From NCBI RefSeq assembly GCF_024166365.1, contig NC_064838.1, forward strand, positions 72,742,001-72,806,000: a DNA stretch of 64,000 bases, read 5' to 3'. The stretch comes from Elephas maximus indicus (taxonomy: Eukaryota > Chordata > Mammalia > Proboscidea > Elephantidae). Position 1 is the stretch's first letter. Each line of letters starts with the position of its first letter. Made by a program: the position numbers and the translations under genes. Positions 32,321-43,019 of this stretch are shown piece after piece. A model generated the notes under the pieces. The model made no database searches, was not told where the DNA came from, and was given only the letters and a program-made list of their open reading frames with translations.

Positions 32321-33540
32321 CAAATGGCCTAAACCTAGACAGCTAGGCCATAGCAGATAAAACTTACACTGCTGTACGCAGAAGTCACCCGAGACTTCAC
32401 GATCAATGTCTCTCTCTGTCTCTGTCTCTCTTTCTATGTATATATACTACTTTAATGATTATATATACATACGCGCACACAATCATTAACACCTGTATAG
32501 CCTAGGAACCAGAAAACCATTGGATTTGTTCTATATTTTTCAATGTATTTAAACAAGAGGAAAGTATGCAGTAAATGCAGTAGGATCATGAAATTATTTA
32601 ATCATTCATTCATTCAAAAATATTTACTGGGCATCTCCTGAGTGTCAGTTACTATTCATTTTTTTCTTCCCCAACAGTAATAGGATTAAGGTGAGTATTT
32701 TTCATGCCATTTTACTGAGGAAAACAAAGTGTTCTTCTTGTGGAAAAGATTTTTAAAATAATAGGAAGAAGTAATTGATACTTTTTTTTAATATCAAATA
32801 TTAAGCTGTTGGAAAAATGAAATAAATGTAAAAAGCAAAAACAAATACAAGCTGTTAGAATTTAAGTTCTTAAGTGGAATGCACTCCCTTAACTTATCAT
32901 CTTAAATAATGAGTCATTAATAAATACGGATGAGAACACTATGAAACAACCCTAAATATATAATTTATAAATACCATAAGGAACCCTGGATCTTTATCCA
33001 GAACTAGATCCTTTTTTGTTGTTGTTGTTATTGTTTTCAAATGAATGAAGTTTTTAAAGGAACTTCTTTGTGACATTAGCTCTTGTTACTACTATTGTGA
33101 ACCCTGTTTAAATGTGTTGGTTTGGATTGTAATTTCCCTCAGAAACTGTTTATAATATTGTAACTAATTAACCATAATATTTTTGACCCCTTGAATAAAA
33201 ACGAACAAGGCTTCCACAAGAGAATAAAGTAAATAACTTTTTAACAAATATTAAGTTTCTATGGAAACTGGAGAAGTGAGGTACAAAATAATTAAACGTT
33301 CAGTGACATTTTGTAATGTCCACCTTTGATTTTATTTTAATGCTGTTACCCTAGAATCAAACCCTAATACAGTGTGAGTAATGTATTTCAGAGGGCCTCT
33401 AAAGTGAGACAATGAAGGAGGGAAAGGAAGGCAGCCAAAAAATGTTCCATTACTGTGCCAGGTAATATTGAAGGCTATGAGAATTTAAACCTGTGTGGAA
33501 ACAGTGTAAAACACAGCCCTGAGATTCGCCTTCCTCTGGG
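32321..33540. other. OR downstream sequence, no gene
   Basis: Contains a (TC)n-rich tract at 32408-32436 followed by TA-rich alternating bases, and a short segment 'atttactgggcatctcctga' near 32619 that looks like old MIR/L2-class sequence. Otherwise AT-rich and unassigned. Confidence 0.45.
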
Positions 33541-33544
33541 TCTA

Positions 33545-33856
33545 GGTTGTTGTTGTTAGCTGCCTTCGAGTTACCCTGGACTCATGCAGACCCCATGCAC
33601 AACAGAATGGCTTGCTACCCAGTCCTGCACCATCTTCATTGTGCCCCATAGGGTTTTCATTGATTATTTTTGGAAGTAGATCACCAGGCCTTTCTTTCTA
33701 GTCAATCTTACTCTGGAAGCTCTGTTGGAACTTGTTCAACATGATAGCGACATGTATCATGGTGGTGGCTGCCCGTGAAGTGCATCGGCTAGGAATCAAA
33801 CCCAGAATTCCCTCATGGGAGACCAGAATTCTACCACTGAACCACCATCACCGCCC
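33545..33856 (-). mobile_element. Long composite SINE with tRNA-Gly(CCC)-like head
   Basis: Minus strand begins GGTGGTTCAGTGGTAGAATT, then CTCCCAT as anticodon loop (CCC), then GGGTTTGATTCCTAG, which follows nuclear tRNA-Gly closely. The body continues with 'cagagcttccagagtaagat' and 'gatctacttccaaaaataat' (RTE-5'-like), and ends with 'ggtgcaggactgggtagcaa', 'ctgttgtgcatggggtctgc' and 'gctaacaacaacaac' (RTE-3'-like). Acts as evidence for how these SINEs were assembled. Not a working tRNA gene. Confidence 0.87.
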
Positions 33857-34027
33857 CCTGGATATATGTAGTTGGGGAATATACATGCTCATTTGCATAC
33901 ACCCAGGGCTGCTGCTGGGGGATAGTAACCCTGATGCTACTGCTCTCCTGCTGACTGGAATAGACTTCTCTAAATGCTCTCAGCACAGAGATGTGGATAT
34001 TTGGCACCTGGAAAGCATCTGCAAACC

Positions 34028-34206
34028 AAAAAAAAAAAAAGTTGCTCTCCGTTGATTCTGACTCATGGTGAAAGTTTGTTGGTTAGAACCCACCCAAAGG
34101 GATCTTGGAAGAAAGACCTGGCAATCTGCTTCCAAAAGGTCACAGCCCTGAAAATTCTGTGGAATGCGGTTCTACTCTGCACATATGGGCTTGCCATAAA
34201 GAAAGC
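34028..34206. mobile_element. Rearranged SINE: antisense tail joined to sense body
   Basis: An A-run (34028-34040) and 'gttgattctgactcatggtg' are antisense SINE tail. From about 34072, 'ttggttagaacccacccaaa', 'cctggcaatctgcttccaaa' and 'ctgaaaattctgtggaatgc' read as a sense SINE body. The two orientations in one element suggest an inversion or two fragments. Confidence 0.6.
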
Positions 34207-34461
34207 ATCTCCAGTACTTTGGAATGGTGAGTTTCAAGGGTTATGGAAGGAGACACTGTGAGCAAAAGCTACACTTTTACTCTATGGAAGGAGTCTTGTA
34301 TTTGGAATACAAGGAGTGAATTATGTGTATGTAAAATAAAGAATTGGTATAAATAGAAAATAAGGATTGATATCTTAATAATTATTTTTCCCTCTCTCAT
34401 TTTCTAACTCCATTTGTGGAACGGTAGGTTCATTTCCAAAGGCAAGAGATAGAACTGTATG

Positions 34462-34614
34462 TGGTGAAAGCAATTAATTGCGGACCAAAAAGTCAGCGGT
34501 TGGATAACACCAGCGGCTCCATGGGAGAAAGATATGGCAGTCTACTTCTGTAGAGATTTACAGCCGTGGATACCTCATGGGGTCACTGTGAGTTGGAATC
34601 AAATCTATGGCAGT
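34462..34614 (+). mobile_element. AfroSINE, long type, sense, diverged
   Basis: 'aaaaagtcagcggttggata' (B-box region degraded), 'tggcagtctacttctgtaga', 'ggtcactgtgagttggaatc'. Head partly lost. Confidence 0.78.
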
Positions 34615-35395
34615 GGAATTATAGAGCTCTTTCACAGGAGAAAATCTTGCTATATAAATTCCTTTTCATTATATCACGACTTTTCTTTGCCCCACTAGAT
34701 TATTTTTTTAGGCATCTAAAATTGTTACTTCCTTAGAATAGCTTTTGCAAATACGAATTAAACATTTTAAAATTAATCAGTAGGGAGAAGAAATACAGGT
34801 AAAAGTTTCAAGAATACAGGCATATGAAATGTGTTTAAGAATGATTATTTTTCAATATACCCAATGAAAGATTTATCATGACCCATCATTACTTAAATTA
34901 AATATAATTAATCAACTTCACTATTACTTTCTCTGCTTGCTTCCATTTAATTCTATGAGTGAAAAATTAAATAGGCAACCAGCTAAGTATGCATTAGTTC
35001 ATCAGAACATCCACCGTTTTGAATATTTCTACGTGTCACACGAGGTGATATGACACCACTAGATTTGCTTGTAGGACAAATACCTTAGCTGTCTTAAAGA
35101 TAAACAAAGAGAAACACGGCAACTTTTTTAGGCATACTGAGCAGTACTTTCAGGCCTCTTTTTATTTGTTTAGTTCTTACTTCTGCTATTATTTGGCTAT
35201 GCAGATCCACTGGCTAGAATGACTTGGGTAACTCCGTGTGTATTCCAGTACAAAGCAGCCTCTGTATATTCAATCTACATGATACTTTATAATTTTCTCT
35301 ATGGAATTCTCTCCCAATGAACTTCATCTCTTAATATTTTTAATATGATCAAATAGCAGAAGAGATAATTCTTTTCTTTTTGGTAATGCTTATAG
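34615..35395. other. No recognisable gene or repeat
   Basis: AT-rich single-copy sequence between SINEs. No open frame with known motifs was seen. Confidence 0.4.
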
Positions 35396-35399
35396 ATTT

Positions 35400-35579
35400 T
35401 GGAAACCCTGGTGGCGTAATGGTTAAGTGCTACAGCTGCTAACCAAAGGGTTGGCAGTTGAAATCTGCCAGGCGCTCCTTGGAAACTCTATGGGGCAGTT
35501 CTACTCTGTCCTATAGGGTCACTATGAGTCAGAATTGACTTGATGGCAGTGGGTTTGTTTTTTTTTTTTTGGTTTTTTT
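35400..35579 (+). mobile_element. Short AfroSINE, sense, very well preserved
   Basis: 'ggaaaccctggtggcgtaat' head, 'ggttggcagttgaaatctgc' B-box region, 'ctctgtcctatagggtcact', then 'gcagtgggtttg' and a T-rich tail (T12, GG, T7). The tail is made of T and G, not A. Young-looking compared with the others. Confidence 0.92.
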
Positions 35580-35691
35580 AAATAGGTTTTAGTGACAAGA
35601 TGGGGTGAAAGGAGTTAATCGCTGAGTACATAACCTGACACTGAGTAGTCACACAATAGTTAGTTATTATTATAACTTTAAGGAGAACTGG

Positions 35692-35870
35692 GGGCACAAT
35701 GGTTAAGTACTCGCCTGCCAACCAAAAGGTCAGCAGTTGGAACACACCAGTTGCTTCATGGGAAAAAAGACCTGATGATCTGTTCCTGTAAAGATTTCAG
35801 CCTAGGGGGCACTTCCGCTGTGTAAGGTTACTATGAGTTGGAACCAACTTGATGGCAGGCAACAACAACA
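35692..35870 (+). mobile_element. AfroSINE, sense, CAACAAC-tailed
   Basis: 'aactgggggcacaatggtta' head, 'gcagttggaacacaccagtt' B-box region, 'cctgatgatctgttcctgta' middle, and an RTE-like end 'gagttggaaccaacttgatg' plus 'caacaacaacaac'. Confidence 0.85.
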
Positions 35871-36324
35871 ACATTATTAACTTGGTTAAAGCTGATATGT
35901 TTTGATAAAAGTCAGTGTATTTTAAATTATTCTGATACATTTTTATGAACTCAAGAATTGTGGTTTTTGTAACAGAGATTTTTGTATTTTTAGCAATTCT
36001 GATTACACTTCCAGCCAAGCCATAGTGTTCTGTGTGCCCTGATTTCTTACACTCAAGTGAGAACAATTAATTAAAACATAGTTGAACAATAAGTTTGATC
36101 CTGTGGGACATAAATATGAAATATAATACGTAGTTTTGCTCTTAAGTTCCAGTGGGAAGATTTTTAGGTATTACTGTTTTAATGATTATATAATCATAAT
36201 ATTCTCTAGTGGAAAATCTCCAATATTCTCAGTAGTGTCCAAGACAGGCAAACGATAAATACTCCAAGAAGACACACAGTGAAGCAGCTGAATCTGCTAA
36301 CTAGGAAACCACTTCAGACTCTAG

Positions 36325-36530
36325 AATGTGATCAGAACCAGGTCCAACTCATGGAGATTCCATGTATGTCAGAGTAGAACTGTGTGCTCCATGGAGTCTT
36401 CAGTGCCTGATCTTTCTGAAATAGATCACCAGTCCTTTCTTCTGAGGCACCATGAGTGGACTTGAACCTCCAACCTTTCGATTAGCAGCTGGACACGTTA
36501 GCCATTTGCACCACCCAGAAACTCCTGATG
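36325..36530 (-). mobile_element. AfroSINE, long type, antisense, diverged
   Basis: Complement of the tail ('ccaggtccaactcatggaga'), middle ('gaaatagatcaccagtcctt' as the complement of the RTE-5'-like block), and head ('gatcttt'-side to 'gccatttgcaccacccagaa'). Confidence 0.78.
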
Positions 36531-36534
36531 TCTG

Positions 36535-38500
36535 ATGTTCATATCATTCATTGGTCCTTCTAGTTACCTTACATTCACCATTTATTTTATGGAAAAAAAA
36601 ATATGCATATACATACATACGTATTTACTATATTGATGATGAAAATACGGCATTTATATGAATTTCTTCTTATTTATCTAATTTTTCAACAGTAGCAGAC
36701 TTTTTTTTTTTAATTTTCCTGTCTTTCTTTGTATTAAATACACAATGTATTGCTTTGTTCAAGTGATCATTTTAGTCAAATTATCACCTAGCTCCTAAAC
36801 TTGAGGGTGGGGAGGATCAGGACATATAGTGTTTATCAGTAGAATTACAACTGGAGTTGGACACATGAGGAGATTTTATACCGAGAGACTAAACATTACT
36901 GGAAGTAGAAGCGGAACATATATATCCATTTCCTGTTTGCTAAACAACATGACTTGTGCTCTCTCCTGCTGGAAAGAAGTGAATGTTTTCAATTTGCCCA
37001 GCCTACTTTCTTTCCACTGTGATAGCCTAAGGTGAGGGCAACTTTAGAACAGTGGAATGGCTGAAGGCTTCATTGCCACACTTGCATAGTGGTAGAGCCT
37101 CATTACCTCCAAAGCTGTCTCTTAGTTGTCTCTGAGACACAATGAATACCACACACACACCAGTCCAACAGCCACTAGCAATCACAGAGTGTCTGATCTC
37201 TTATATTGTTTTGCTCTCACTTTTAAACACTCACTGCCTGCAAGACACTTGTAGGAAGCTTTGTTGCTATATGGACTGATTGAACTCTATTAAGAAACCC
37301 ACGTTTGAGCCAGAAGTAATGTTACTGAATGCTCTCAACTTCCAATTGCCTGGGATTTCGAAATCGTGCTACGTTCAGAGAAAAAGAAACAAAATAAAAG
37401 TCTTGGCCAAAACTGTGTCACATTTTATTGCTTGGGCTCTACAGTAGTTCGTCCCCAATGAAAGTTTAAAAAATAGTTTTCACACATATCACAAATGGAA
37501 AACCAATATTGGCTGTATGTTTTGAATAGTAAGAAGGGGGGTTCCAGAAATAACCTCACAAAAGTGTTCTATTCAGAATGTATGGGAGGAAAAAGTGTGT
37601 TGATCTGGAGTATAAATAATAAAACATTTTGGACATCAAAGATAGAGTTTATTAATACATGCCTGCTTCTTGAGAATTCATCCGAATCAAAAGACTTCTT
37701 GGCATAAGCACTCCCACAGCCAAAACTGATTTTAAGTACCAGAAATCTCTAGTAGTCAATACTTCTACAAACCTCCAAAAGAATTAAAAACAACAAAAAA
37801 AAAACTGGTGTCAAAGTTTTTATTTCATTCATTTTGAGATGTTTAAGTGTTTTAAAATCATGTAGTAAAGTTATAGTCACTGAAACTATTGCTTAAATAC
37901 ATGACAAGTGGGGAGTAGGGATTTTAACTTGTTTAGCACTTTCATTTGAGGAAAAAGCTGAAGGAAAGAGGTACTTTAAATGCTAGAGAAGACTTCAAAT
38001 GAGTCACAAATAATTGGACTTACTGAGAAGACGGAAGGTTATCCCAGCCATCTACATGTCCCTACCAAGCTGTGTTGGAGGAACAGACTGAAGAGGGTGT
38101 GAGGCAGATAGAATTATTGTACTTGTAAAACTGTCATGTCCATGAAAAGATTTTCCCTCTACTTCTCACGAGACATGGGAAGGGTGCTCCGACAAGTATA
38201 ATAAATTACATTTGGGATGCCTCAAAGAAAGTTATTTATAAAAATCAACATGTCCATGAAAATGTGAAACTGGACCACAATTCTCCAACTGGATGCTTGC
38301 AGCGATGCAGAAATTGCAGCCAACTAAGGTACTCCCATCTGAGTGAAGTTTAAAGAGGCAAAAAGTTCTAAAGTGCTTGTCTTTGCCCATAGATCTTGCA
38401 ATTTCCTAATCCCTTTCTATACAGCCAAATATTTGACCTTTGTGAGAGTACAGAGTAGATTTTGACCCCAGGTTATCTATCTTTACAAACAAAATAGGCA
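36535..38500. other. Unique AT-rich sequence
   Basis: No recognisable gene. Small open frames (60-70 codons, for example near 36829 and 37495) have no domain resemblance. Nothing repeat-like was recognised with confidence. Confidence 0.4.
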
Positions 38501-38504
38501 AAAA

Positions 38505-38880
38505 TAGTTAGATAAATATTCACTTAGCACCAACTATATGCAGTCCCTGGGTAATGCAAAAGGTTAAGCCCTGGACTACTAGTCAAAAGGTTAGTGGTTC
38601 CAGCCCACCCAGAGGCACCTCAGAAGACAGGCCTGGCAATCTGCTTCTGAAAGGTCACAGCCTTGAGAACGCTATGGGGCAGTCCTACATGGGGTCGTCA
38701 TGGGTTGAAATTGATTTCATGGCAATCAACAAGTATGCTAGTTATTGTCCTGAGTGTTTTACAAAGTCTGTATTCCTAACATCTTGCAACAATACTACAA
38801 AGGAGGTATTATTATCTCCATTATACAGATGAAAGAACGAAGGCTCAGAGTAGTTAAAAATTGCCATTGGGACACCATTT
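38505..38880 (-). repeat. MIR, antisense, split by a SINE
   Basis: 'tatttacactt'-like MIR sequence at 38515-38540 and, after the SINE, 'ctagttattgtcctgagtgt', 'ggtattattatctccattat' and 'acagatgaaagaacgaaggc' (38735-38870) follow the reverse complement of the MIR consensus. The SINE at 38541-38734 sits between the two halves. Confidence 0.75.
38541..38734 (+). mobile_element. AfroSINE, long type, inside a MIR
   Basis: 'cagtccctgggtaatgcaaa' head, 'gttagtggttccagcccacc' B-box region, 'ggcctggcaatctgcttctg' middle, 'ggtcgtcatgggttgaaatt' tail. Its position within the MIR shows it is younger than the MIR. Confidence 0.85.
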
Positions 38881-39294
38881 GTAAATGATAGATCCATACT
38901 CTTAAATAATATTCTATGATACATCTTTTTCCTTCAAATTATACTCTTTTCTCCACTGTCATTCAGGGGCAACACTTAGAAATGGCTGGATGATGCAGCA
39001 GTTCACTGCCTGCTTGTTCCAGATACAGAGTAAAATCATTGGTAAAACATGCTCAATGTTTTTTTTTAATCATTTAGCAATTGTTCATAAGAAACTTCCA
39101 ATATTGCCTTAGATAGTTGTAGCAATGAGGCCTTCAGGCAAACCGGGAAGGTGAGTAAATTCTTCAGTCAACTAACTAAACATTCAGAGCCTGACTAGTC
39201 CTGGTCTCTAGTATTAGTTTTCTGTTGACAATAGAAACAAAGGAATCAGGAAGTTTGAAACCTGAGAATAAACTGGCTAAGGTGAAGGTACTCA

Positions 39295-40858
39295 GTAACA
39301 AAAAGAACTAGTCAACATTGAGCCATTTCAGGAGGTAGCATGTGATCAAGAATCAATGGTGCTGAAGGACAAGGCCCAAGCTGCACTGAAGGCATTGGCA
39401 AAAAGCAAGGCTCCAGGGATTGATGGAGTACCAATTCAGGTGTTTCAACAAACGGATGCAATGCCGGAAGTGCTTATTTGTCTATGCTAAGAAATTTGGA
39501 AGACAGCTACCTGGCCAACTGACTGAAAGCAATCCATATGTGTGCCCTTTCTGAAGAAAAGTGAGCTGATAGAATGTAAAAATTATCAAACAATATAATT
39601 AACATCACACACAAGTAAAATTTTGCTGAAGATAATCCAAAAATGGTTTCAGTGGTACAACTACAGGGAACTATCAGAAATTCAAGCCAAATTCAGAAGA
39701 GGAAGTGTAACTAGGGATATCATCACTAATGTCAGATGAATCTTGGCTGAAAGCAGAGAACACCAGAAGGATGTTTACCTGTTTTTTATCGACTATGCAA
39801 AGACATCCAACTGTATAAATCATAACAAATTATGGATAACATTGCCAAGAATGGGAATTCCAGAACACTTAATTATGCTCATGAAGAAGCTGTACAAAGA
39901 CAGAGAGGCAGTCATTCGAACAGAACAAGGGGATACTGTGTGGTTTAAAATCAGGAAAGGTGTGCATTAAGGTTGTATCTTTTCTCTATACTGTTCAACC
40001 TGTATGCTGAGCAAGTAATCTGAGAAGCTGACTACATGAAGAACGTGGCATCAGGATTGGAGGGAGACCAATAACCCTTGTTATGCAGATGACACAATCT
40101 TGCTTTCTCAAAGTGAAAAGGACTGATGAAGATCAAAGACCACAGCCTTTGGTATGGATTACACCTCAACATAAAGAAAACAAAAATCCTCACAACTGGA
40201 CCAACAAGCAACATCATGATAAATGGAGAAAAGATTGAAGTTGTCAAGGATTTCATTTTACTTGTATACACAATCAACACCCATGGAAGAAACAGTCAAG
40301 AAATCAAACGACACATTGCATTGGGCAAATCTGCTGTGAAGGACGTCTTTAAAGTGTTAAAAAGCAAAGCTTTCACTTTTAGGACTAGGGTGTGCCTGAC
40401 CCAAGCCATGGTATTTTCAGTCACCTCATATGCATGTGAAAGCTAGGCAGTGAATAAGGAAGACCAAAGAAGAATTGATGCCTTTGGATAATGGTGTTGG
40501 CAAAGAATATTGGTTATACCATGGACTGCCAGAAGAATGAACTGTCTAAGGAACATTCTAGTTGTACTTCTTCTAAAAAAGCTATCTTGGCATAAGTACA
40601 GCCATAATGCTTCTTCTTGTCTCACATAATTTGAACATGCTATCTGGAGGGACCAGTCCCTAGAGAAGGACATCATGCTTGGTAAAGTAGAGTGTAAGAG
40701 AAAAAGAGGAAGACCCTCAATGAGATTGCTGCAAAAATGGACTCAAACATAGTAAACGTTGTTGGGATGATGCAAGACTGGGCAGGTTTTGTTCCATTGT
40801 ACATAGGATGGCTGTAAGTTGGAACCAACTTGACAGCACCTAGCAACAACAACCTAAC
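39295..40858 (+). mobile_element. 5'-truncated BovB/RTE-type LINE, copy R3
   Basis: Perfect 10-bp direct repeats AAGGTACTCA at 39285-39294 and 40859-40868 bound it. It begins near the start of the RT region ('cattgagccatttcaggagg') and continues to the RTE 3' end 'ttggaaccaacttgacagca' plus 'cctagcaacaacaac'. Length 1,564 bp, similar to the sense part of R1. Confidence 0.93.
39330..40446 (+). pseudogene. RTE-R3 reverse transcriptase, broken
   Basis: Pieces: 39743-39970 (75 aa) includes FIDYAKTSNCINHNKLWITL and 'VWFKIRKGVH'; the following glutamine-containing motif is broken by a TAA right after GVH. The region encoding the YADD motif is at about 40082 ('tatgcagatgacacaatc'). 40126-40446 (106 aa) includes 'LHLNIKKTKILTTGPTSNIM'. 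The copy is truncated and non-functional. Confidence 0.85.
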
Positions 40859-40869
40859 AAGGTACTCAA

Positions 40870-41850
40870 AGTTTCTTAAGGCTAAAAGAAAAAAAAAAAA
40901 AAAAAGAATACTAGGGTAAATACAAAACACGGACATGGAATATTAATTCTGTCATCTGGCATTATTCTGCCTAACCCCACCCTTAGTCCCAAAATCAATT
41001 AATCAATTTGCATTTTGAAGCTTCCGAATTTGTTTGGAAACTAAAGACAGATAAAACAATCAAGTTGTAAATTGTCTTGACACCTCACCCATCATGGGTT
41101 AGAGGAAAGAAATGTATTCTATTTATATTTTACTATTATTTTAACAATTTTACTATTGTTTCTACTTCCCTTATTAATCTTAATGTGTAAGAGGCAATTT
41201 TTAATTTTTGTCTCCCTAGCAACCATTGTCTCTTCGTTTTGTACCTTATTGGAGAAACAAACCTTCCCAATTCTCAAACTACAAGTTAGCCTCAGAGAAT
41301 TCAAGGATGGGCATGTGCCCAAGACCTGGCAGAAAAGATTGGCTTAAAGTTTGATACGTGATTCAATTATGACCAAGAGTATTGGACCTTGAGTATTTAA
41401 GGAAACGATAAGAAGGTGATATCTTTTGCATTAAACTTGAATTTTGGAAGATGTAACTCTGGAGCTCCAGAGTGTTACATCACAGGAAAGAGCATACTTA
41501 GAGCAATGTCAGTGGAAGGAAAACACTGCCTTCAGCTATATAAATGTTGAGTCATGATGACGTATTTGTCTCTGAATCTGGCTTTAATAATACACTGGAA
41601 TTTTCTGTTGTGTGAGACAAACCCTTTGCCCTTTAGCATTTGCTCATATCACTCTGAGCTGAGGTGTTTCTTATCAATAACTGAAAAATCCCAGCTAAAG
41701 CAAAAACCATTTTAACTGAAATTCTAGAGACTTAGGCACAGGTAATTATTTTTGCTGTATCTTTATTACTCTTCTAGAAAAAACTAAATATTACCTCAGA
41801 TTATTCTTCTAGTCTGACCCATCTTATATAATTAAAATGTTCAGTGTTCT
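40870..41850. other. No recognisable gene; A-run at 40889-40904
   Basis: Unassigned AT-rich sequence. The A-run is close to the end of R3 but lies outside its target duplication. Confidence 0.4.
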
Positions 41851-41857
41851 TCTGTAG

Positions 41858-42066
41858 GAGTTAGTGGGTGGTGCAAATGTTTAACACACTCAACTGGTAA
41901 CCAAAAGGCTGGAGGTTCACATCCACCTAGGTGTACCTCAGAAAAAAATCCTGGTGTTATGCTTCCAAAATAATCAGCCATTGAAAACCCTATGTAGCAC
42001 AGCTCTACTGTGACACACATGGGGTCACCACAAGTCAGAATCGACTCAACAGCAGTTGGGAATTGG
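41858..42066 (+). mobile_element. AfroSINE, long type, sense
   Basis: 'ggagttagtgggtggtgcaa' head, 'ctggaggttcacatccacct' B-box region, 'cagccattgaaaaccctatg' middle, 'ggtcaccacaagtcagaatc' tail. Confidence 0.85.
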
Positions 42067-42847
42067 AGGTTTTTCCCTATACATTTCATAAATTAAAATG
42101 GGTTTCATTAGCGAATACAAAAAATTTAGCATGCTAGCATGCATGTATTCATTAAGAGTAATTAAAAAATGATGCAAATTTATTCAATGTGTAACATTCA
42201 TACATTAAGGGTCAAATAATTCTTAGCCATTGATTTGTTTGGCAGATTTGCAAGGATTTTAATTTTATGAAGTTTTCCTATTCTCCTCAGAAGGAAAGAA
42301 CTGGAAAAAAATAATCTTTGGAACAGAACACTTGACTCAAGAAAAATTTCCCAAATAGGCAAACTAAATTATAGGATTATTATTTAGACCTTTTCAAGAT
42401 GGAGATACATGCACTGTCATTATGTTTTAATTTTGCAACTTTTTAAAATAATGACTAAGTAAGATTCAAAAAATTCATATAAAGCCTCCTCTCACTTTTT
42501 ATTTACGATCGTCACTAGGTAAAACAGGTGCCACCTGTTTCCTACTAATTATTGATTAATATGTCAATATTAATTAATCTAGTAACAATGATAAAATCCA
42601 GAATGTTATCCTATACTAAAATATTTAAAGTATACGTTTTTTCCAGTTTAAACAATACAATAAATTCAATTAATTAATTGCTGAATAAATGCCTTATAAA
42701 AGAGGAAATGACTATATAGTTATATTTACCAGTTAAAGAAATTCAGATACAGTTTTATTTACTGATTGTCTTGCCCATGAAACGCTCCCTCGCAGCGCCA
42801 TCTGGTGGACAAAGCTCTATCAGAGTTATTGTTCCTGAACGCACGTT

Positions 42848-43016
42848 TAAAAAAAAAAAAAAAAATCCATTGCCCTCGAGTCGATCCCGACTCATAGCGA
42901 CCCTATAGGGCAGAGTAGAACTGCCCCATGGAGTTTCCAAGGGGCGCCTGATGGATTTGAACTGCAGACCTTTGGTTAGCAGCGGTAGCACTTATCCACT
43001 ACACCAGCAGGGTTTC
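42848..43016 (-). mobile_element. Short AfroSINE, antisense, CpG-rich and young-looking
   Basis: A-run at 42848-42864 (complement of the T-rich tail), then 'cgagtcgatcccgactcata', 'gaccctatagggcagagtag' and 'ggggcgcctgatggatttga', ending at the head 'ccagcagggtttcc'. Several CpG sites remain, which suggests a recent copy. Confidence 0.92.
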
Positions 43017-43019
43017 CGA

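Noticed and set aside
33785..33856. Functional tRNA-Gly gene on the minus strand
   Set aside because: The tRNA-like part has mismatched stems and is fused to SINE body sequence, so it is a SINE head.
33732..34055. 107-codon plus-strand frame
   Set aside because: Spans the antisense tRNA-Gly-headed SINE; the peptide is a readthrough of SINE sequence.
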